A stretch of DNA of 15,357 nt from Beijerinckiaceae bacterium (GCA_022702195.1 JAKONB010000538.1:1-15357); one strand, 5' to 3'. Counted from the stretch's first letter, positions 1-7,414 are shown. Made by a program: numbers and translations. The notes: generated from the letters alone by a model not told the origin.

Positions 1-474
<474 letters not shown>

Positions 475-537
475 GAGCCTGCCGTCCCGACGTGATCGAA
501 CGGGCTTCGCGGACTTCTTAGCGAGGCGTTAACCATG

Positions 538-581
538 ACGGCCCCCAATGTCGGTCGCGGATCGACAGCGGGGGCCGTTTC
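538..581 (+). terminator. Hairpin downstream of ctpA, likely intrinsic terminator
   Basis: A perfect 9-bp outer stem (acggccccc at 538-546 with gggggccgt at 570-578) encloses an inner 5-bp stem (tgtcg 549-553 with cgaca 563-567). A short T-rich stretch (ttct) follows. It begins 64 bases after the ctpA stop and lies before the next start at 718, so termination of ctpA is the simplest reading. The T tract is short, as is common in high-GC genomes. Confidence 0.6.
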
Positions 582-717
582 TGCTTGGAACCGGACCCGC
601 GCGTCGCTCCGATCGAGCCGACGATCCCGGCCTGCGCCGGGCGATCCGAGGATTCTCCCGAGCCTCGCGCCTTCGCCGCGCGATTGACGGCGACCGGCCA
701 GAAGGAAGCGGCTGCGC

Positions 718-1917
718 GTGGCCTCCGACGACATCCTGACCCAGCCGCTCGGGGCCAAGCGCTCCGTGGCGCAGCGCCTCCGGTCCCTGGGGGGGCTTCG
801 CCTCACCCCGACGACAATCTTCGGCGGCGTCGCGGCGGGGCTCGCGATCGCCGGCAGCATCCTGGTAATGGTCGGAGACCCCCAGGGTGGTGAGCCGCGC
901 GTCACCGCCGCCATCGCCCTGCGCGAGCCCGACTCCGCTGCGCCCGCCGCCATCCCAGCGCCCGAGAAGCCGGCCCCCGCCCAGCGCTCCGCCGGCGAAG
1001 TCGAGAGCGCCTCGGGGGTGACCGTGGTGCGCCCGGGCGGGACCGCCGCACCGAGCGACGCGGTGGTGATCCGGGTGCCCGGCGCGGAGCCGGTCACCCT
1101 GGCCCCCGCCCCCGATCCGCGGCTCGTCGAGCGCGGGCGTCACGGCAACGTGCCCCGCCTCGGCGAGGGGCGCCTGCGCCCGCTCGACGTCTATGCCCGC
1201 CCCGATCCCGGGGGAGGGGGGCCTCGGGTCGCCATCCTGGTCTCCGGGCTCGGCATCGGTCAGGCCGCCACCGCCAGCGCCATCACCCGCCTGCCACCGG
1301 CGATCAGCCTCGCCTTCGCGCCTTACGGCAACGATCTCGAGCGCATGGTCGCCCGCGCCCGCGAGGCCGGGCACGAGGCCCTGCTGCAGGCACCGATGGA
1401 GCCGTTCGACTATCCCGACAGCGATCCCGGCCCCCAGACGCTGCTGACGAGCTCGCGTCCCTCGGAGAATCTCGACCGCCTGAGCTGGGCGATGAGCCGG
1501 TTCTCCGGCTTCGTCGCCATCGTCAATTACATGGGAGCCAAGCTGACGAGCGATGCCGCGGCGCTGGAGCCGATCCTGCGCGAGATGGCCGGACGCGGCC
1601 TCGGCTACGTCGATGACGGCACCTCGCCGCGCTCCGTCGCGCCCGGCATCGCCGCCAAGACGAAGCTGCCGATGGCCCGCGCCGAGATCGTCCTCGACGC
1701 CATCCCGCGGCCCGATGCCATCGACCGGGAACTCGCCCGCCTCGAGGGTCAGGCGCGCAGCCGTGGTTTCGCCCTGGCCTCGGCCAGCGCGCTGCCCTTG
1801 AGTATCGATCGGATCGCCCGCTGGACCCGCGAGGCGGAGGCGCGGGGCATTCGCCTCGTCCCGGTGAGTACGGCCCTGCGCGGTGGTGGCACCCGCGTGA
1901 GCACCGCCGGGCCGTGA
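718..1917 (+). CDS. Divergent polysaccharide deacetylase (YibQ/DUF610-like), membrane-anchored
   Basis: A 399-residue protein starting at GTG 718. Residues 1-30 are basic and cytoplasmic, one hydrophobic segment follows at about 34-52, then a Pro/Ala-rich linker (about 70-165), and the divergent polysaccharide deacetylase domain (PF04748 type) from about 169 to 385 in the periplasm. Recognisable blocks are RVAILVSGLGIG (170-181), LAFAPYG (198-204), GHEALLQAPMEPFDYP (218-233), DPGPQTLLT (236-244), IVNYMGAKLT (268-277), YVDDGTS (297-303) and IVLDAIP (324-330). In typical members the first block has a DD pair and the NxMG block has a His; here they read SG and NY, so metal binding and catalysis are doubtful. 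The gene lies between ctpA and rppH, an order I associate with Rhizobiales. An envelope role is likely, the substrate unknown. Long open frames on the other strand here are GC-driven shadows. Confidence 0.88.
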   Translation: MASDDILTQPLGAKRSVAQRLRSLGGLRLTPTTIFGGVAAGLAIAGSILVMVGDPQGGEPRVTAAIALREPDSAAPAAIPAPEKPAPAQRSAGEVESASGVTVVRPGGTAAPSDAVVIRVPGAEPVTLAPAPDPRLVERGRHGNVPRLGEGRLRPLDVYARPDPGGGGPRVAILVSGLGIGQAATASAITRLPPAISLAFAPYGNDLERMVARAREAGHEALLQAPMEPFDYPDSDPGPQTLLTSSRPSENLDRLSWAMSRFSGFVAIVNYMGAKLTSDAAALEPILREMAGRGLGYVDDGTSPRSVAPGIAAKTKLPMARAEIVLDAIPRPDAIDRELARLEGQARSRGFALASASALPLSIDRIARWTREAEARGIRLVPVSTALRGGGTRVSTAGP

Positions 1918-1971
1918 CGGTCCAGGGCCGGACTTTTCGGGCTTTTGTGAGCGCTTCGTGCGTTGCGGCAC

Positions 1972-1978
1972 AGGGAGG
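1972..1978 (+). promoter_or_regulatory. Ribosome binding site deciding the rppH start
   Basis: The sequence agggagg at 1972-1978 is a near-perfect Shine-Dalgarno element, nine bases before the ATG at 1988. It lies downstream of the alternative in-frame GTG at 1958, so it supports 1988 as the true start. Another in-frame ATG at 2000 would be too far away. Confidence 0.7.
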
Positions 1979-1987
1979 CCGTACCCT

Positions 1988-2539
1988 ATGGTCGCGCCGA
2001 TGACGAAGCCCGCACCCGATACCGCTCTGCCCTATCGCCCCTGCGTGGGTGTCACGCTGATCGCCCCCTCCGGGCTCGTGTTCGTGGGCCGCCGGCATTC
2101 CGATGCCGGCCCGGAACACGTGGCCGACGGTCGGGCCTGGCAGATGCCGCAGGGGGGCATCGATCCGGGCGAGGATCCCGAGGCGGCGGCCCTGCGCGAA
2201 CTCTATGAGGAGACCAATATTCCCGCCATCTCGGTGGTTCGCCTCGCCGAGGCGCCCGAATGGCTGTCCTACGATCTGCCGCCCGCGGTGCTGAAGCAGG
2301 TCTGGAAGGGCCGCTATCGCGGGCAGACCCAGAAATGGTTCGCCTTCGGCTTCCTCGGCAGCGATGCGGAGATCGACGTGCTCGCGCCCGGCGGCGGCGC
2401 TCATCCGTCCGAGTTCGACGCCTGGCGCTGGGCGCCGATGGAGGGCCTGCCCGACCTCATCGTGCCGTTCAAGCGGCCCGTCTACGAGGGGGTGGTGGCG
2501 GCCTTTTCCGGCTTGACCGCATGGCGCGCGGCGGCGTGA
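1988..2539 (+). CDS. rppH: RNA pyrophosphohydrolase (Nudix hydrolase)
   Basis: A 183-residue Nudix enzyme from the ATG at 1988, a start chosen for the strong Shine-Dalgarno at 1972-1978. RppH removes pyrophosphate from the 5' triphosphate of RNAs (and acts on diadenosine polyphosphates), which opens transcripts to RNase E decay in the cytoplasm. YRPCVGVTLI near the N-terminus and WQMPQGGIDPGEDP lead into the Nudix box; G, E, RELYEE are all present at canonical spacing. The box's usual final Gly is Asn (EETNI). Downstream, WLSYDLPP, WKGRYRGQTQKWFAF and the FDAWRW and PDLIVPFKRPVY blocks are characteristic of RppH rather than other Nudix families. Length matches the alphaproteobacterial family. 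It lies 70 bases after the deacetylase-like gene and 39 bases before the DUF2939 gene. Confidence 0.95.
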   Translation: MVAPMTKPAPDTALPYRPCVGVTLIAPSGLVFVGRRHSDAGPEHVADGRAWQMPQGGIDPGEDPEAAALRELYEETNIPAISVVRLAEAPEWLSYDLPPAVLKQVWKGRYRGQTQKWFAFGFLGSDAEIDVLAPGGGAHPSEFDAWRWAPMEGLPDLIVPFKRPVYEGVVAAFSGLTAWRAAA

Positions 2540-2578
2540 GCATCCGCCCGCCCGATCGGCGCCGCTGAGCCTCCGGCG

Positions 2579-3199
2579 ATGCGCTGGTGGTCGATTCCCT
2601 TCGTGCTGGCGCTCGGCTGGTTCCTCTACACGCTGACCCCGTTCTGGGCGCTGTACGACCTCGCCCGCGCGGTCCAGGCGCACGATGTCGCTTACGTCGA
2701 GCGGCACGTGAACTTCCGGACGCTGCGGCTCTCGATCCTTCGCCAGGCTGCGGCCGCCGCACAGGCGCAGGGCGCCGACGAGGCCGAGCCCCGTGACCGG
2801 CAGCGTCTCGCCGACGCCGCCGTCGCCCTGGCGATTCCCGTCGCCGAGGCGCTGGTGACGCCCCAGACGGTGGTGGACCTCCTCGACGATGGCTGGCCGC
2901 AGAGCGTGGATCTCGGCCTCGAGGATGGTGCGGCGGACGATGTCGGCACCCGGCCTGCGCGGCCGGGCCTGCGCATCGACGGCCTGCGCCGGCTCATCCC
3001 ATTCTACCTGCATTCGGAGATGCGCGGGTTCCGCGCCGTGGTCATCGCCGTGCCCCCCGAGGCGCCGCGGGCCAACCGGTTCCGCGTCCGCCTGCGCCTG
3101 CGGGGCTGGACCTGGCGCCTCGTCGATATCGAGCTGACCCAGGCGCTGCGGGAGCGGATCGCCCAGAAGCTCGCCCGCGCCGCCGCGCGGGTGCGCTGA
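2579..3199 (+). CDS. DUF2939 domain-containing protein
   Basis: A 206-residue protein with one hydrophobic N-terminal segment (about residues 4-24, rich in W, F and L) that serves as signal anchor. It is followed by the start of the DUF2939 domain: FWALYDLARAVQAHDVAYVE, then NFRTLRLSILRQ. The middle is Ala-rich helical sequence, and the C-terminal half (about 150-206) looks like beta structure (FRVRLRLRGWTWRLVDIEL) ending in a basic helix. The function of this family is unknown; I see no catalytic motif. It follows rppH by 39 bases on the same strand and may be co-transcribed. Its stop lies only 12 bases from the stop of the convergent kinase gene, leaving no room for a separate terminator. 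Confidence 0.8.
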   Translation: MRWWSIPFVLALGWFLYTLTPFWALYDLARAVQAHDVAYVERHVNFRTLRLSILRQAAAAAQAQGADEAEPRDRQRLADAAVALAIPVAEALVTPQTVVDLLDDGWPQSVDLGLEDGAADDVGTRPARPGLRIDGLRRLIPFYLHSEMRGFRAVVIAVPPEAPRANRFRVRLRLRGWTWRLVDIELTQALRERIAQKLARAAARVR

Positions 3200-3211
3200 G
3201 GTACTCGCCGG

Positions 3212-4291
3212 TCAGGCGGGCTCCGTCTCCGCCGTGCGGTTGGTGAACCGGGCATTGCCCAGCCCGGTGCCGATGGTCAGCACGCCCCACCGGGTCACGT
3301 CGGTCTGGAACGGAACCTCGCTCAGGCCCTGCACCACGGCGTCGTTGTGCATCACCACCATGGTCGGATGATCGCCGATGCGCGGCAGCGCCTCCACCAG
3401 CCGCTCGGCGAGGTTGAACCGGCTGCTCTCCCAATTGCCCGGAAGGTTCTGGCCGCCCCGGGTGATCGCGCCATCCTCGGCGATGAGACCGGGGCAGCCG
3501 ATGCCGATGAACGGTGCCAGGGCGAGGTCGGCGCGGTCGGCCCGCCGGATCAGGTCCGCCAGCATGGCGATGAGCCGGTCCACCGCCGCGTCGCGGGTGG
3601 GCGTCGGCTCCTCGTCGCGGTGGCGCCAGATCTCCGAGCGCCAGACGGCGGCCCGCGACAGGTCCGGGGCCTTCCTCAGGTTGGTGGCGACGATGCCGGC
3701 GCGGATGTTGCTGCCGCCGATATCCACGGCCAGCAGGGAATCGTGGCCGGAGAACATCCAGGACGGGGCGAGGTGGGCCGCGCCGATCAGCCCGGCCTCG
3801 TCGGGATGGTGGCGGATCGGCGCGAGGGTGAGGTCGAGGCCCTCGCTGCGCAGGATCACCTCGGCGCGGCCGATGGCGAGCAGGCCGGCCCGGCTGTCGC
3901 GGAACCCGCCGCCGACCACGATGGTCTGGGTGTCGCGCCACTCCTTCTGGCTGAGGAAGCGGCGGACCACGCCGGCGAGATCCTGGGCGAACGCCTCCAC
4001 GGCGCCGAACACCACGCCGGCCGCCTGCGCGTCGTCGCCCATCAGGCACTGGTCGAGCCGGCGCTTGCTGATCTCGGCGCTCGGCTTGTCCCCGAGCGGG
4101 TCGTCGCCCCGTTCGCGCAGGGTGGCGCGCGTCTCCTCGACGCGCTCGCGGAACGCCCCCTTGGAGACCCGGTCCCCGATGAAGCCGTCCTGATCCTTCA
4201 GTTCGATGTTGTAATCGTCGACGGTGACCGCCGGGAGCCTGTGGGCCGCGTGGGCGATGCTCGCCTCGCGCGCGATCGTGTCCGTCGCCAT
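3212..4291 (-). CDS. ROK-family (ASKHA fold) kinase homologue with lobes in permuted order
   Basis: A 359-residue protein. The C-terminal half carries what is normally the N-terminal part of a ROK sugar kinase: the phosphate-binding LLAVDIGGSNIRAGIV (186-201), FIGIGCPGLI (261-270), QNLPGNW (281-287), HNDA with candidate catalytic D317 (315-318), and the second phosphate loop LTIGTGLGNARF (338-349). The N-terminal half carries what normally ends a ROK protein: TIVVGGGFRDSR (123-134) and PIRHHPDEAGLIGAAHLAP (158-176). The zinc-binding CxCGxxGCxE signature of bacterial ROK glucokinases is absent; only Cys82 and Cys266 are present. Phosphorylation of a sugar or sugar-like compound is plausible, but the substrate cannot be named. 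The start ATG at 4289-4291 has AGGA just upstream. A palindromic hairpin separates it from the preceding minus-strand gene. Confidence 0.8.
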   Translation of the reverse strand: MATDTIAREASIAHAAHRLPAVTVDDYNIELKDQDGFIGDRVSKGAFRERVEETRATLRERGDDPLGDKPSAEISKRRLDQCLMGDDAQAAGVVFGAVEAFAQDLAGVVRRFLSQKEWRDTQTIVVGGGFRDSRAGLLAIGRAEVILRSEGLDLTLAPIRHHPDEAGLIGAAHLAPSWMFSGHDSLLAVDIGGSNIRAGIVATNLRKAPDLSRAAVWRSEIWRHRDEEPTPTRDAAVDRLIAMLADLIRRADRADLALAPFIGIGCPGLIAEDGAITRGGQNLPGNWESSRFNLAERLVEALPRIGDHPTMVVMHNDAVVQGLSEVPFQTDVTRWGVLTIGTGLGNARFTNRTAETEPA

Positions 4292-4323
4292 ACCGATTCC
4301 TGTCCGCGCGTCGCGGTCGATGG

Positions 4324-4343
4324 GCCGGCCCGCGCGGGCCGGC
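4324..4343. terminator. 20-bp perfect palindrome between two minus-strand genes, possible terminator
   Basis: Bases 4324-4343 (gccggcccgc followed by its exact reverse complement) form a fully self-complementary GC-only palindrome, able to fold as an 8-bp stem with a GCGC loop. It lies 30 bases past the stop of the small secreted protein and 32 bases before the kinase start, both read on the minus strand. No T tract is visible. It could terminate, attenuate or bind a protein. Confidence 0.4.
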
Positions 4344-4373
4344 GATGGGGGGAGTCCGTCGGTCGAGAGGCGC

Positions 4374-4775
4374 CTACTTGGCCTTGCCGGCCGGCGGCGT
4401 CGCCTTGGCTCCGGGCGCGGCGGCCTCCGCCGGCGGGGCCTTGGGCTCGCGGGCCTCGAGGAGATCCTCGGCCTTGTCTTCGTCGGTGTCGCCGCCCCGC
4501 TCGATGGTTTTCTCGGGGTTGGCCGCCAGCGCCTTCACGATCTCGACCATGCGCTCGCACTCGGTGCCGTACTTGTAGGTCTCGAGCACGATGGCCGCGT
4601 CGCGCAGGGTGCGCAGGTCGCGCACGGTCTGCTTGTTGGCCGTCTCGCGCAATTCGCTTTTGGCCGCGATGGCCTCCTCGAGCTTGGCCGCCTTGACGTC
4701 GCATTCGGCCGAAGCCCCGGCCGTGGCGGCGACGAGGGCGGAGGCGCCCAGCAGGGCGGCGAGAAGCGTGCGCAT
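4374..4775 (-). CDS. Small secreted protein of unknown function
   Basis: A 133-residue protein read from the ATG at 4773-4775. Longer upstream extensions in this frame run across the response-regulator gene and lack its coding character. Residues 1-23 form a clear Sec signal peptide (MRTLLAALLGASALVAATAG, then ASA, cleaved before ECDVK). The mature part is a charged, probably helical segment (about 24-95) with two cysteines, in ECD and TECER, that could form a disulfide. A Pro/Ala/Lys-rich low-complexity tail follows (about 108-133). I do not recognise a named family. It lies downstream of the response regulator on the same strand and upstream of the kinase. Periplasmic location is inferred from the signal peptide only. 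Confidence 0.75.
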   Translation of the reverse strand: MRTLLAALLGASALVAATAGASAECDVKAAKLEEAIAAKSELRETANKQTVRDLRTLRDAAIVLETYKYGTECERMVEIVKALAANPEKTIERGGDTDEDKAEDLLEAREPKAPPAEAAAPGAKATPPAGKAK

Positions 4776-4800
4776 CGGGATGGGACTCCGGTCTTCGTGA

Positions 4801-4816
4801 AGCGCCCGTCGGCGCT
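4801..4816 (-). terminator. Short hairpin after the response regulator gene
   Basis: agcgcc (4801-4806) and ggcgct (4811-4816) form a perfect 6-bp stem with a 4-base loop, starting 6 bases past the response-regulator stop on the minus strand and before the start of the small secreted protein. There is no T tract, so it may only be a weak terminator or a chance hairpin. Confidence 0.3.
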
Positions 4817-4822
4817 CCGTCC

Positions 4823-5251
4823 TCAGGCGTGATGAGAGGTGGGGCGCAGGAAGCCGTTTGCGAGGTCCACCAGGTGATTCAGGCGGTAGGGCTTGGGCAC
4901 GAACACCGAGCCCGACACCGCGTCGGCCAGCGCGAGATGCCCGCGTCCCCCCGACGTGTACACCACCGGGAGGGTGGGGTGGTGCCGCCGCGCCCGGTGC
5001 GCGAGGGCGATGCCATTCGTGTTGCGGGCCAGATCGATATCGGTGAAGAGCAGATCGACGCTTTCCCGCGCCAGGATCTCCTCGGCCTCGTCCGCGTCGG
5101 CGGCCGTGAGGACGCGATAGCCCTCGTCGAGCAGCGCCTCGGCGGCGAGTTCGCAGACCATGGCTTCGTCTTCCACCACGAGGACGGTCCCGGCGATGCG
5201 GTGCGCGTGGAAGGTCGGCGATGCAAGGGCAGTGCAGGCAATCGGAATCAT
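4823..5251 (-). CDS. Single-domain response regulator (CheY-like receiver)
   Basis: A 142-residue protein made of one receiver domain without an output domain. I chose the ATG at 5251 over the in-frame ATG at 5284 because GGAG lies about eight to nine bases upstream of it. The phosphorylation site is complete: acidic pocket in VLVVEDEA (E27, D28), phosphoacceptor D71 in LLFTDIDL, T99/S100 in VVYTSGG, and K120 in FVPKPY. The usual MPGMDG after the aspartate is ARNTNG, which lengthens or changes that loop. This is the common alphaproteobacterial receiver type often paired with HWE or hybrid histidine kinases, but no kinase gene is in the window, so its partner is unknown. It is transcribed divergently from the YoaK-type gene. 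Confidence 0.92.
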   Translation of the reverse strand: MIPIACTALASPTFHAHRIAGTVLVVEDEAMVCELAAEALLDEGYRVLTAADADEAEEILARESVDLLFTDIDLARNTNGIALAHRARRHHPTLPVVYTSGGRGHLALADAVSGSVFVPKPYRLNHLVDLANGFLRPTSHHA

Positions 5252-5315
5252 GACGCAACTCCACTCCACCCGGCGGGGGACCATCGTCCACGTGCCGGAT
5301 CACCGGACAAACGGA

Positions 5316-5330
5316 GCGTGGCAGCCACGC
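5316..5330. promoter_or_regulatory. 15-bp palindrome in the divergent intergenic region, possible operator
   Basis: gcgtggc (5316-5322), one central base, then gccacgc (5324-5330) is a perfect inverted repeat. It lies in the 168-bp gap between the divergent response regulator (start 5251) and the YoaK-type gene (start 5420), where a transcription factor could control either. The binding factor is not known. Confidence 0.35.
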
Positions 5331-5419
5331 GTTCGCATCCGTTCACTCCAATTGCGCGGACTTGGTAAGCAATGCTTTAACCCTGCCGCCCCGGTGATGA
5401 ACGGAATCGCGTCCGGCCG

Positions 5420-6109
5420 ATGACCCGACCCTGGCATCTGGGCTTCGGCCTCATCCTCACGGCCATGGCCGGATACGTGGACGCCCTCGGCTTCATGCGG
5501 CTGGGCGGCCTCTACACCTCGTTCATGAGCGGCAACACGACCCAGTTCGCCGTTGCCCTCGGGCACGGCAAGCCGCACGTGGCGCTGATGCCCGGATTGC
5601 TGATCCTGTCCTTCCTCACGGGCGGGGTCTGCGGCGGCGGCCTCTCGGCTCTGACCCCGGCCCGCTGGAGCACGCCGGTCATCCTCGGCTTCGAGACCGT
5701 CGTGGTCGGCAGCGCCCTGTCGGCGGGCATCACCGCCCCCGATTCGGGCATGGCCTCCCTCCTGCTCGCCCTGGCGATGGGGATGCAGAACGCGGTGCTG
5801 TCGCACGTCCAGGGCTTCCGCGCGGGCACCACCTTCGTCACCGGCGCCCTGTTCAGCTTCGGCCAGAAGCTCGCCCTCGCCCTGGCGCGGCGCGGCGGTG
5901 CCTATGCGTGGGTCGGCGATTGCGTGGTCTGGCTCGCCCTCCTGGTCGGCTCGCTCGCCGGGACGGTCGCCTATGGCCGCTTCGCGTTGTATGCCCTCGC
6001 GGTCCCCGCCGGCGTCGCCGGAGCCCTCGCCCTCGTGGCCACGGGCCTCACGGTGTGGCGCGGTTCCGGCGGGGCGGCGTCGCCCCGGCGGGCGGCGGGA
6101 CAGGTTTGA
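5420..6109 (+). CDS. YoaK family (DUF1275) integral membrane protein
   Basis: A 229-residue hydrophobic protein with about six transmembrane segments. It has the hallmark N-terminal block of DUF1275/YoaK, GYVDALGF followed by SFMSGNTTQFAVALG (about residues 18-48), and the second block AMGMQNAVLSHV with GTTFVTGALFSFGQ (about 118-150). Length is typical of the family. Function is unproven; small-molecule transport has been suggested for relatives. The C-terminus is a basic Gly/Ala/Arg tail. The WD40 gene starts 20 bases after its end, so it probably heads a four-gene transcript running to 8006. The region upstream holds a palindrome (5316-5330) and a TTAA-containing motif (5366-5380). Confidence 0.9.
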   Translation: MTRPWHLGFGLILTAMAGYVDALGFMRLGGLYTSFMSGNTTQFAVALGHGKPHVALMPGLLILSFLTGGVCGGGLSALTPARWSTPVILGFETVVVGSALSAGITAPDSGMASLLLALAMGMQNAVLSHVQGFRAGTTFVTGALFSFGQKLALALARRGGAYAWVGDCVVWLALLVGSLAGTVAYGRFALYALAVPAGVAGALALVATGLTVWRGSGGAASPRRAAGQV

Positions 6110-6128
6110 AGAGAGAAAGCGAAACCGC

Positions 6129-7139
6129 ATGAGTGGGACAGCCGCACCTTCCCTCCGCGACCACGTGGTCCCCGTCGCCGCCGACGCCCACGTGGTCGGG
6201 GTCGCCTGGCTGAAGGACGTTGCGGCCCTGGCGCTCGGGGATGGCGGCGTGCTCCTGGTCGCGGGCGCCGAGACCCGGCGGATCGCCGCGCATCCCGAGG
6301 CCGGTATCCTGGTGGCGGCGGGGGACGGCCGCCGCCTCGTCACCGGGGGCGACGATGGCCGGGTGGTGGCCACCGATGCGGGCGGCGACAGCGTCACGGT
6401 GGCCGCCGCCAAGGGCGGCGGCTGGATCGATGCCCTGGCGCTCCATCCCGAGGGCGGGATCGCCTATGCGGCCGGCCGCAACGTCGTGGCGCGGGACGCC
6501 AAGGGGCGCGAGAAGACCTTCTCGGCCCCCTCCACCGCCCGCGGCCTCGCCTTCGCGCCGAAGGGGTACCGGCTGGCGGTGGCGCATTACAACGGCGCCA
6601 CCCTCTGGTACCCCAACCTCGAGACCACGCCCGAGCTGGTGGAGTGGAAGGGCTCGCATATCGACGCCACCTGGTCGCCGGATGGGCGGTTCGTGGTGAC
6701 GACCATGCAGGAGAATGCCCTGCACGGCTGGCGGCTCCAGCCCGATCGCGGCCACATGCGGATGTCGGGCTATCCCGCCAAGGTCCGCTCGGTGTCGTGG
6801 TCCGGCGACGGGCATTGGCTCGCCACCAGCGGCGCTGAGGCCGCCATCGTCTGGCCGTTCGATTCCAAGGAAGGCCCGACCGGCAAGGCCCCGCGCGAAT
6901 GCGGGGTCCGCCCCGCCCGCGTCTCGCGGGTGGCCTTCCACCCGAAGGCCCTGGTGCTGGCCGTCGGGTACGAGGATGGCTGCATCCTGCTCGTGCGCTT
7001 CGCCGACGCCTCGGAATTGCTGGTGCGCGTCGCGGTCAAGGGCAGCGGCATCTCCGCCCTCGCCTGGGACGCCCGGGGCGGCCGGCTCGCCTTCGGCTGT
7101 ACCGACGGGCAGGCGGGCATCCTGACCCTTCCGGGCTGA
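6129..7139 (+). CDS. WD40 repeat beta-propeller protein
   Basis: A 336-residue protein from the ATG at 6129, which follows a purine-rich gaagagagaaag stretch. It has no signal peptide and should be cytoplasmic. Successive blade cores are visible at about residues 22-37 (VVGVAWLKD), 56-80, 100-116 (IDALALHPEGG), 137-152 (ARGLAFAPKG), 178-193 (IDATWSPDG), 219-234 (VRSVSWSGDG), 265-281 (VSRVAFHPKA) and 308-323 (ISALAWDARG), enough for a closed seven- or eight-bladed propeller that fills the whole protein. Such propellers are protein-interaction platforms. No enzymatic domain is fused, so the partner should be a separate protein; the adjacent 89-residue protein, 5 bases downstream, is the first candidate. 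Confidence 0.85.
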   Translation: MSGTAAPSLRDHVVPVAADAHVVGVAWLKDVAALALGDGGVLLVAGAETRRIAAHPEAGILVAAGDGRRLVTGGDDGRVVATDAGGDSVTVAAAKGGGWIDALALHPEGGIAYAAGRNVVARDAKGREKTFSAPSTARGLAFAPKGYRLAVAHYNGATLWYPNLETTPELVEWKGSHIDATWSPDGRFVVTTMQENALHGWRLQPDRGHMRMSGYPAKVRSVSWSGDGHWLATSGAEAAIVWPFDSKEGPTGKAPRECGVRPARVSRVAFHPKALVLAVGYEDGCILLVRFADASELLVRVAVKGSGISALAWDARGGRLAFGCTDGQAGILTLPG

Positions 7140-7144
7140 GCCGG

Positions 7145-7414
7145 ATGGCTCTGTTCGGCATTCGCGCGGGGCGGCCATCGGCGGATGCGCAGACCCGGGC
7201 GGCGATCGTCGCCTGGACCCGGGCCGCCGGGGGGCTCGACCCGGAGGCCGTGGTCAAGGTCAACGAGATCGTCTGCGCCGATCCCGCCTGCCCGGGCACC
7301 GAGACGGTGATCCTCGTGATGGTCCCGGGGCGGCCCGCCCGGGCGGTGAAGGTCGCCGGGCCGATGGAAGGGGTGACCGAGGCCGAGGTCGCGTCGGCCC
7401 TCGCCGCGCCCTGA
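7145..7414 (+). CDS. Small two-cysteine protein of unknown function
   Basis: An 89-residue protein with ATG at 7145, only 5 bases after the WD40 stop, so the two are very probably translated from one message. The distinctive part is VVKVNEIVCADPACPGTETV (37-56), with C44 and C49 in a C-x4-C-P-G arrangement that could bind a metal or form a disulfide. It is followed by a beta-like VILVMVPGRPARAVKVAGPM and a C-terminal helix. There is no signal peptide. I recall comparable small proteins in other Rhizobiales but cannot attach a named function. It has normal codon use for the region and a sensible operon position, so it is a real gene rather than a shadow frame. Confidence 0.75.
   Translation: MALFGIRAGRPSADAQTRAAIVAWTRAAGGLDPEAVVKVNEIVCADPACPGTETVILVMVPGRPARAVKVAGPMEGVTEAEVASALAAP

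Noticed and set aside
529..3013. Two overlapping minus-strand frames of about 480 and 496 codons across the deacetylase, rppH and DUF2939 region
   Set aside because: They run antisense to three recognisable genes, overlap each other in different frames and read as Arg/Gly/Pro-rich shadow sequence without conserved domains.
3347..4696. A 449-codon plus-strand frame across the ROK-type kinase and the secreted protein
   Set aside because: It is antisense to two supported genes, including one with clear kinase motifs, and lacks any recognisable domain or signal.
4374..5303. Extending the small secreted protein upstream to 5303 on the minus strand as one 309-codon gene
   Set aside because: The extension overlaps the response regulator in another frame and would bury an obvious signal peptide. 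The ATG at 4775 gives a clean signal peptide at the N-terminus.
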